Shown here: positions 55,779 to 64,000 of the stretch, in pieces
Layout of the letters: every line of letters begins with the position of its first letter
Numbering within the stretch: position 1 is the stretch's first letter
DNA from: Bugula neritina
Lineage: Eukaryota > Bryozoa > Gymnolaemata > Cheilostomatida > Bugulidae
Length of the DNA: 64,000 nt
Assembly: GCA_964035545.1 (NCBI GenBank)
Contig: OZ037766.1
Coordinates: 28,214,673-28,278,672, forward strand
Direction: 5' to 3'
Notes under the pieces: generated by a model
Seen by the model: the letters and a program-made list of their open reading frames with translations, nothing else
Databases searched by the model: none
Told to the model about the DNA's origin: nothing
Position numbers and translations under genes: made by a program

Positions 55779-58700
55779 CTACAGAATGGTGTGTTGAGTT
55801 AGATTACTCCTAAGAGTAGAAGAGGGACTGTGCTGGTAAACAGTGGGCACCCTCCCAGCTATCGGTTTGATAAGGGGGACAGACTCCACCTGGTTGTACT
55901 GGACATTGGCAGGAGACATGTCCGAGAAAACACTTGGCGTATCCACGTCTGAGGCGGCCGGTGTTCGGGGTCTGAAGTAGCTACGATCTGGCGCTTTACT
56001 CCAAGACCGAAAATTGGGAGTTGTTGGCCTTGACTTAGCTTCAGGTGAAACTGAGCGCGAGCGCGCCGCAGGAGTAACGGGCCTTGAACGGGCAGCTGGA
56101 GTGACGGGCCTGGACTGAGCTGTTGGTGTCGTGGGCCGAGAGACCGGCTCTGGTATTGATGAGTCGGAAGAGGTTGCTCGGGACTTCAACTCGGGGGTGA
56201 GAGTGCGAGAACACCCCTCGGTAACTCCAGGACGAGGTTGCCTGATAACTTTACTCTGGTTGTTTCTCCTGCGGCTCTTGCCAGATTTATTCGTGGATAT
56301 CAAAGCGTCGGTTTCATCGTAGTCATTGACGTATGGACTTCGGCCGCTTCGAATAGAAGCCCTGAGAGAATTCATCCTTGAGAGGTCATTGTGTTTCCTG
56401 CAGTACTTGATGTCGGCAGCGTAGAGCAAATTGTCTTTAATGTTCTTCATTCGCTGCTTAAAAGAGATGCTACGCTTTGGTTTCTGTTTCTTGCTCACTT
56501 GTGGGGAAAGTTGTGTAGGTTCAGGAGCATAGCTTGTGCTCACTGCACTGTGCAGACTAACTTTGGACATATATCGGCTACCTCTCCCATCTTGACCCTT
56601 TACACTGTTGGTAGGATCTGAGCCTACACCTACAGGAAACAGCCGAGTTATCACAAGAGATAAGCTACAGGATGTGCTTCTGCCTGACATTTGATACTAA
56701 AAGACACACTCCAGCACTTACTACAGTACCACCTACAGCATAACCTACAGTACAACCTACAGCACAACCTACAGTACAACCTACAGTACAACCTACAGTA
56801 CAACCTACAACTGAACTACATAAGACGTATTAGACAGAGAAACATAGTTACCATTTGGTGGAAACTTCTCCTCAGAGTTTAGTCCCTCTGGCGATTCGTC
56901 TATTTGTATATCTGTCGACGTAGTATGTTGTAGTGGCAGCACTTTTGGTCTGGGTGCTGACTGTACGCTGACTTCGCTTTGCATATCTGTTAAATAAACG
57001 CAGAGTAAACACTATTGGTTTGCATTTCAAAAGAGCTATTGCAACATGATCCCGGAGCTCAACCCGATTTTCAGGTCATCTGCCAGCAAATAGTATTCCA
57101 TGCCTTTCTTTATAACCCAAAGCTGTTTTCCCACATATTCACATGAAGTCACCCTTATTACCTCTAGTCAACAAATAGGACCTATATATTATACGGAACT
57201 TACAAGGGACATTACACAACTTGGCAGGTCATCTGTAATCAATGTGATAGTTTGATTGACTAAGTCAAATCAGATCAAGTGGTGATTTGAGTCATCCTAT
57301 TTCAATCAACACCATTACTATATAATATATCCCTCATGGAAACTTTTGCAGCTACTTCTGCATAGCTGTGTAAATACCATGCGCTTATTTAATCAATTCT
57401 TTGTTCAGACAATATTCTACTTTAGCTAGAAATGGTTAGTTATATTATAGCAGTACATATTTATATTCAAATTACCACCACCTTACAATGTACGAGTTGG
57501 AGAAGTAAGATATTAAGGTGGGCAACTATACTAACCTAATAAGCAACATATTAGGGTGGGCTACTATACTAACCTAAGAAGTAATATTTTAGGGTGGGCT
57601 ACTATACTAACCTAAGTGGCTGGTACTGTTTACTGGGACTGAGGCTATCTGTGAGTTGTGATTTTCTTTCTCGCCTATCACTGGCATAGATGTCTTGGTG
57701 GGAGGTTGAAAAGAGTTGTCTGGTGTGAGGGGACTGTAGTGAGACGTCCCTTCCAAATGGTGATAGTTCATAGACCGATGTGCCGCCCGTGGCTGTGAAG
57801 TATTCATATGCAGTGTTCTGTCCTGCATCGGCAGTCCTGGCTGGTCTGGTTGGTGGTGAGTCAGCTGAGTGGTGAGAGAGGGAGGTTCTGGCGGCTGGTG
57901 CCGGGGATCTGGATCTCTCGTTGGCTCGTGACGGTCGAACTGGGAGAATTGCGTAGTCTCGCTCCCGTTTGGGTCTGGTGGGTTTGGGTGGGAGTATTCG
58001 GTCGCTGCTACGACTCGGTCGACTTGGAACTTGTTTGGCTGATCTGATTGGTTGAAACTCTGACTTCGCGGAGTCGGTATCGGCTCTGATTCGCTGAGCT
58101 GGCGACGGGGTGATTGTGGTAAAACTTTCCCAGCTGGAAATAAATACAACTGAATATTGAACAGCTTGTTGGCATACAAAGAGAACAGATGTCATGCAAG
58201 TATAAGCAAGTTTGTATGTCTAGACATGGCTGAAGAGCTTACTCGAGCTCGATGGTGATTGGCTCTGGAAGGACGAGCGTTTGGACGGCTGGGGCACTCT
58301 GCGAGACTGAGCTGTCGACCGAGGAGGTGCTATCACTTCTCCATAGCGACCCAGCTTTACGTCTTCTTGGTTCTAAAGAACATAAGCTATGCAATAAATA
58401 CTATTCAGAGAGTAGGCTTACTGTTTTATAAATTATAATGGCAATGCTTGCATGTGGCACTAGAAAACTATGATGGATATATTTTAGCAAATTAATTTTG
58501 TACCTGAAACTGCTACAAGGCACCTGCAAGCACTAGGGAGCTCTATAAACACACCTGTGGCATGCACACCATATACACACCTGGGACTGGGAATGTGTCA
58601 CCCTCAGGCTCTCCTGTCTCTCTGCTGTCGTATGGTGATGCCTGTTGGTGCTGCCGACGTTCCTCGGCTTCTGTAGAAACGATGGAGCGTCTTGGAACTG

Positions 58701-61700
58701 CGACGGGCTGACGATTAGATGGCCTGGGTGGTTTTTTGTTGCGTCTTCTACACGGCATAGAATACTATTTAAATGTCAAACTAGAACAAGATATTCGATT
58801 TAATGCAATATTCTACACGAGTTTCAGCCCAGTAGACTCTGTCTGAATAATAAAGAGAATAGCAGTAGGGTTTTGCTGGACTTTTATGGTTTTGACTAAT
58901 AATGAGGGAAGGGCTTCCCAATGCCCCAAATATTATGATGATTCTAAACGGTTTAGTTTATATGTTCGGCTGAAATGAATAGTGAATAGCAGGAATAGTG
59001 TTTTCTGTCAAATCATCTCAGAAAATGATTTTATAAATTTGTTAAGAATTAATCGGTTATTTCAAAAATTGACACCATGAAATATATGAGCAAGAGCATT
59101 AATGGTGGAAATGGTTCGACTAATGAATATTTTGAAGAAATCATTAAAAATTATAACGGAATCAGTTCGAAAGCAAAACTTCCATGAAAAATTAATCTAA
59201 ACCGAACATACTAGAAGGAAACTGAGCATCAATTGTAAATGTTAGAAATGACAAATATTTTATAAAAAGTAGATGTTGCAATAAGCAATTATATTTCATT
59301 TTAATATTTAATTTCAAAAATTCATTGACAAATTTCATACGATTTGCTTTACGATTCAGTGAGATTGGTAAATTACCAACGCCAGGCAATGATAACTCTG
59401 CTAGGGTTTTCTTGAGATGCAGCCATAACTAGTACTGGGAAAGTAATCAGCAATGACAGAGAGAATAGATATGATAGCATTACTAGCACCAGTATGGTAG
59501 ATATACTATAATCAAACTAGCACCAGTATGTAGATATACTATAATCAAACTAGCACCAGTATGTAGATATAATGTAATCAAACTCTAGAAAGTAACCAGA
59601 AACTTGAAGTAAACCAGACTGAAACTGTTTATAAAGTGCTAGAAGCAAAAGTTACTTTGTGACTGAATGGAAAAAGTAGTATCTGTAGAAATGGAGAAGC
59701 AGGTAAGAAACTGTAATATGCAGCACAAACAAGCAGCAGACTAGCTTCTAGTATAATAGTCATTGGAAACACTAGCGGATTATCAGAAAGATATGATAGT
59801 GCTGCAGTCAGAATCTAGCTGCTCGGGGTTAGCAATGATTGGCTGAAGTGTGATCATACTTACTACAACTACTTACACACATAATCTTACCTACCACTGC
59901 TCGTCGCTGTAAACAAAACACAACTAATAACAATACACAGGTATGAGATTGTAGTAACAAGAATACAGGTCTGTTAGCAATGAGATGTTCTGTGAAAACA
60001 CAACTGTTGAAAATGACCGTCACAAAATCGCACAAACACATTGAGACTGCCATGTTTAACATGTATGTTTTTAGCTGGCGGGGTTTGTGTACTCAAAAGA
60101 AATAGAAGAGAACTTTATAAAGCACTTTGAAATTACGTCTGCAGTAAATTTTGCAAATAATTTTTCTATTTAGAGTAAAAATACCTAATTCCTAAACTGC
60201 TCAGTCAATCAGAGTGGTTAGTTTCAAACATGTCTGCTTAGTTAAACATACTTATCGAATTCTAAACAAAACTGTTGAAAAAACAGCTATGTTTTTCACT
60301 GAAACATCTCAGTATAGACAATCTATAGCACAACTTGGTGATAGCAAACGTGTAACACATGTGGAGACAAATCCAAGAACGGTAATCAAATCTAAACAGT
60401 ACTAACAGCTAAGTTTTATACAAAGGTTCTCCATACATCATGGTGATAGTATGCGAACTAATGAACACGTTTCACAAACATGTAGTGCCTACTCCTTTGT
60501 AGATATACCACAATGAGTTGACATATATGGAATTTTGTCAATGAGAGAATGCAACCTACGCTTCTCTGCTAGAGGTCTATTAGTGGCACTGATCTCTATA
60601 GCAGTGCTCTTGATATCGTGGACTTCATCATTGAGATACTCGTCATATGCCATATCGTCAATATCGTTACCTATCATAGTGATGGACTCTTGCTTCATGT
60701 AGGTGACTGGCTCCGGGGGCTAGAAACAGGGCAGAATATTACGGGCTATATTATAGGTTATATAATGACTTTAGTTAGATGACAGCAAAAGGGAGGACGA
60801 CTACTGCAGTCTATACAGCAAACTATTCAAGTATGAAGTACATTGCAGACATATGCACTAGATTATCATGACTTGAGATACATCCCAGCAGACCTGATAG
60901 ACAGCAGTTATTAAGAAGTTACATGAAAATTAGGCTGGAGAAAACAGTTTTAAAACAAGTATAAATTGACTAATCAACAGCCAGATGTGTGACCGAACTT
61001 GTTGAATATCTCAATAGAAACCATGAGGGTGCTAAGATGGGAAAAGTGGTAATAGTCCAACATATTCCTTCAAATGGTGGAATACATAAAACAGAACCAC
61101 AGAACAGCATTTTACCAATGTCACTGTCCTGGACATCACATTTTTATGAAGCTGTGCTCATTTAGAAAGCTAATTGCTATAGTGAGGTAGTAGTTAGAGT
61201 GAGGTAGTAGTAATAGTGAGGTGGTAGTTATGGTAAGGTAATAGTTAGAGTGAGGTAGTAGTTATAGTGAGGTAGTAGCTATAGTGAGGTAGTAGTTATA
61301 GTGAGGTAGTAGTTATAGTGAGGTAGTAGCTATAGTGGGATAGTAGTTATAGTGAGGTAGTAGTTGTAGGGTGGTAGTAGTTATAGTGAGGTGATAGTTA
61401 TAGTGAGGTAGTAGTTATAGTGAGGTAGTAGTTACAGTGAGGTAGTAGTTAGAGTGAGGTAGTAGTTATAGTGAGGTGATAGTTATAGTGAGGTAGTAGT
61501 TATAGTGAGGTAGTAGTTAGAGTGAGGTAGTAGTTAGAGTGAGGTAGTAGTTATAGTGAGGTGATAGTTATAGTGAGGTAGTAGTTATAGTGAGGTAGTA
61601 GTTAGAGTGAGGTAGTAGTTAGAGTGAGGTAGTAGTTATAGTGAGGTAGTAGTTATAGTGAGGTAGTAGTTATAGTGAGGTGATAGTTATAGTGAGGTAG

Positions 61701-64000
61701 TAGTTATAGTGAGGTAGTAGTTAGAGTGAGGTAGTAGTTATAGTGAGGTAGTAGTTATAGTGAGGTAGTAGTTAGAGTGAGGTAGTAGTTAGAGTGGGGT
61801 AGTAGTTATAGTGAGGTAGTAGTTAGAGTGAGATAGTAGTTATAGTGAGGTAGTAGTTATAGTCAGGTAGTAGTTAGAGTGAGATAGTAGTTATAGTGAG
61901 GTAGTAGTTAGAGTGAGGTAGTAGAGTGAGGTAGTAGTTAGAGTGAGGTAGTAGTTAGAGTGAGGTAGTAGTTAGAGTGAGGTAGTAGTTAGAGTGAGGT
62001 AGTAGTTATAGTGAGGTAGTAGTTAGAGTGAGATAGTAGTTAGAGTGAGGTAGTAGTTAGAGTGAGGTAGTAGTTAGAGTGAGGTAGTAGTTATAGTGAG
62101 GTAGAAGCTATAGTGAGGTAGTAGTTATAGTGAGGTAGTAGTTATAGTTAGGTAGTACTTAGAGTGAGGTAGTAGTTATAGTGAGAATAGACTGAGAGCA
62201 CATACCCTGTTAACCTGAGACTCTTCATCTTCATCTATAGTGGAGATCTGCCGCTCGGGTCGGGGCGGTGGTTTAAATAACGTGTGACCATCTAAATGTT
62301 TAAGACCAGCGGCTAATTCAAACAGCTCATCCAATGAATAGCCTGCAAGATAAGATATATAATTAGCACAAAATCAGAATACATAATAAACTTTTTACCA
62401 TTATTCAATAAGGTGTTGGCAAAGGAGTTACTTTATTTAAAATATGATATATAGTAAACTTATTCACATAAAACCCTAAATAATTCTAGATTTTTCACAT
62501 CATTCGTACGGCAATATTTAAGGCAACAATAAACTAAAAAAGGACAACTCCTCAATATACTACATAGCCTATAAACATAGACTATATTCTGTGCTGTAAT
62601 TGAGAACAGAAAAAAGAGAATGGGCCCTATGTCACACATTCCAACCAAATATAGGCGTAGATGTATAACTAACACACAGGTAGATGTATAACCAACACAC
62701 AGGTAGACGTATAAACAACACACAAATAGATGTATAACCAACACACAGGTAGATGTATAACCAACACATAGGTAGATGTGTAAACAAGAACACACAGGTA
62801 GATGTATAAACAAGAACACACAGGTAGAAGCCTACCTTCCAAATCTTGCTGATGTAACCAACACTTTGCCCAATCCTCAGACTCCTTCCATTCTGTTTTT
62901 CTGATACCAAAGTTGACTTTCAGCCAGTTTAAGGCTAAAATTGTGGTCCATACCAAATCATCCTAAACACATTATTTCAGTATATTAATAAAAAGAGGGC
63001 ATAGAAAGAGAAAATCGTTTTGTTTAAAGTAATTTCTTGTCCAGCAGTCCATGCTGATATATGAGCTAAGTTCTGAATATAAATAAAATAACAACTTTGG
63101 AAATAAAAACACATGTTAGTAAATTTAAAGCAAAATAATATTAAAATAAGAGCAATTTTCAATCTAAATAAATGTCTCCATCTCCAAAAAAAAGAAAAAT
63201 AAGACAGGTTGTTACTGTGGAACACAATAACTGTGAGCTTTAAATCAAAAATCTAAACCGAGTTAAAAAAATTTATTTAATTATTTATTTATATTTTATT
63301 AACCTTCACAAAAAATATCTGAAATTATCACAATGAAACGTGTTATTAAAAACTCTCAGAAACTAAAAATATGACTATTCAAATGGTCACAGCAACATAC
63401 TAAAACCTAATACTGTGCGCACAAAAAGGGAAAGATTTACTTACCCTGAGTGGGTTCTCCTTCTTCACCTCTGTTATGGTGCTCCCAAAGGCGTAGGCTA
63501 CTTTCTTGTCCAGCATCCAGTAACCATCAGCGTTCTGGAACTTGGTGAAACCTCCAGGGTGTTTGAGAGAGTCTAGAAATAATATGCAATATATACTTCA
63601 CCACTGCAAGGCACAGCACAAGCTGTAAACTTACACTCTTATGCATTGATCTAATGGGACATTAAACTTAGGATTTGAAGATATTATGAAGCTAAGTTGG
63701 CTTATCAAATGTGTGCTAAATCACATATCATATATAACCAGCAAATAAGCATGAACATGTTGAATTAGTAACACATTACACAATTCTATTTTTTGTATAA
63801 AAATCGTTTGTAAGCAGACAAACATTGAAAACTATTTTAAACTAAAGCTGGACAATGACTACCTAAACTCAGATGTATGACACTAGGTTCTAGGACTTGC
63901 TACTTAGCATACAAACCAACCTTTAAAACTGTCCCACTCATCTCTGTCACTAACTCCCATGTACACCTCGGAGAGAGCCAAATCGCTGTCAAGGTCAGCC
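55779..64000 (-). CDS. VWA5B-like (VIT/von Willebrand factor A family) protein, C-terminal part
   Basis: Partial at the window edge. Exons, minus strand: 64000-63921, 63572-63445, 62962-62836, 62342-62206, 60719-60509, 59906-59891 (16 nt), 58747-58581, 58372-58243, 58133-57634 or -57612, 56986-56852, 56629-55779. About 826 codons are visible. The first four exons resemble the C-terminal region of VWA5/PARP4-type proteins: a FQNADGYWMLD segment, a VWTTILALNWLK helix, a TEWKESEDWAKCWL helix and YSLDELFELAAG. The VIT and VWA domains themselves would lie upstream, outside the window. The rest is Pro/Arg/Ser-rich and disordered: PPPRPE, PTRPKRERDY, and an SRPVTPAAR repeat (about five 9-residue units near 56000-56150) with SP/TP sites. 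The molecular role of this family is not well defined. The junction 58133-57612 to 56986 is unclear (see findings). Confidence 0.7.
55985..56150 (-). repeat. 27-base coding repeat (SRPVTPAAR)n
   Basis: About five in-frame nonapeptide units with variants (SRPTTPTAQ, SRPVTPAAR, SRSVSPEAK, SRPTTPNFR) in the last exon. They place regular proline-directed Ser/Thr sites. Confidence 0.85.
56700..56815 (-). repeat. 12-bp intronic minisatellite with acceptor-like units
   Basis: On the minus strand the unit reads GTTGTACTGTAG; it is repeated about nine times in the 222-bp intron between exons 56986-56852 and 56629-55779. Each unit ends in CTGTAG|G, like the true acceptor CCTGTAG|GTG at 56630. Confidence 0.85.
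56987..57514 (-). other. Intron, no recognisable content
   Basis: I looked for an extra exon that would reconcile the phases of the flanking exons and found none supportable. Confidence 0.4.
57515..57614 (-). repeat. ~41-bp triplicated segment containing a splice donor
   Basis: Three tandem copies of GGGTGGGCWACTATACTAACCTAA. On the minus strand each contains TTAG|GTTAGTATAG, so the donor at 57612/57611 is present three times. Confidence 0.85.
58748..59890 (-). other. Intron with one short tandem repeat
   Basis: Apart from the 40-bp triplication at 59481-59585 I see nothing beyond AT-rich sequence. Confidence 0.4.
59481..59585 (-). repeat. ~40-bp tandem triplication
   Basis: Three copies of ACTAGCACCAGTATGTAGATATACTATAATCAA in an intron of the VWA5B-like gene. 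Confidence 0.9.
59891..59906 (-). CDS. 16-nt microexon of the VWA5B-like gene
   Basis: CGACGAGCAGTGGTAG between acceptor TTTACAG and donor GTAAGA. Exon 60719-60509 ends in phase 1 and exon 58747-58581 needs phase 2, and a 16-base exon makes exactly that change. It encodes approximately A-T-S-S-G-R, leading into the basic RRNKKPPRP of the next exon. Confidence 0.65.
61182..62188 (-). repeat. 17-bp minisatellite, ~59 units, let-7-like
   Basis: Plus-strand unit TGAGGTAGTAGTTATAG with the common variant TGAGGTAGTAGTTAGAG, head-to-tail for about 1 kb. It lies wholly inside the intron between exons 62342-62206 and 60719-60509; the nearest unit ends about 18 bases from the donor of exon 62342-62206. 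On the transcribed strand each unit reads CTATAACTACTACCTCA, which contains the let-7 seed-match octamer CTACCTCA. Confidence 0.97.
62650..62833 (-). repeat. ~22-bp minisatellite abutting a splice donor
   Basis: About eight units of ACACACAGGTAGATGTATAACCA (plus strand) in the intron downstream of exon 62962-62836. The array reaches almost to the donor, with only a few intervening bases. The Cys/Tyr/Val-rich open frames across it are artefacts. Confidence 0.9.

Noticed and set aside
56131-56882. Plus-strand open frames opposite the last VWA5B-like exon
   Set aside because: Shadows of the minus-strand coding exon and of the 12-bp minisatellite.
62460-62956. Cys/Tyr/Leu/Val-rich minus-strand open frames
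   Set aside because: Mostly translations of the 22-bp minisatellite; only 62836-62962 is a supported exon.

Overview
The window is eukaryotic and almost certainly from an invertebrate metazoan. It is AT-rich, and its short exons are flanked by canonical GT..AG sites, with introns of about 50 bp to 4 kb. Two Ly6/three-finger GPI-anchored protein genes, a mitochondrial octanoyltransferase (LIPT2) and a VWA5B-like gene fit an animal, plausibly a lophotrochozoan. I could not fix the phylum. Exon chains were built by hand from splice motifs and accepted only where codon phase closed across every junction.

Layout: (1) 1-583 (+), the 3' end of a Ly6-like gene. (2) 2.1-41.4 kb (+), a very large unrecognised locus with more than 50 phase-compatible exons. 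Part A (2111-17079, 21 exons, 1501 codons) is Ser/Thr-rich and acidic. Part B (to 41369, 30 shared exons) is Arg/Ser/Tyr-rich with coding minisatellites. Two candidate ATG first exons (18142-18207 and 19095-19133) lie in the intron between A and B, so B may be a separate gene or a short isoform of about 1660 residues; A+B would give about 3148 residues. (3) 43.7-45.4 kb (+), a three-exon gene for a 239-residue single-pass membrane protein that I do not recognise. (4) 46.4-50.1 kb (-), a complete five-exon LIPT2 gene, convergent with gene 3. (5) 51.7-54.8 kb (+), a complete four-exon Ly6-like gene with ten cysteines. (6) 55.8-64.0 kb (-), the 3' part of a VWA5B-like gene, convergent with gene 5 and continuing past the window edge.

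Introns carry much repeat DNA. There are two copies of one tRNA-derived SINE (one with a clear target-site duplication), a MITE-like inverted repeat with an 8-bp duplication, a duplicated ~95-bp dispersed repeat and many micro- and minisatellites. The most striking is a ~1-kb array of a 17-bp unit in an intron of the VWA5B-like gene. One strand of its unit matches the first 11 bases of the let-7 microRNA plus a downstream TATAG block, so the sense pre-mRNA would carry dozens of let-7 seed sites.

The neighbours show no common pathway; this looks like an ordinary animal gene neighbourhood. Function calls are firm only for LIPT2 and the Ly6 fold, moderate for the VWA5B-like gene, and absent for the large locus and the small membrane protein.
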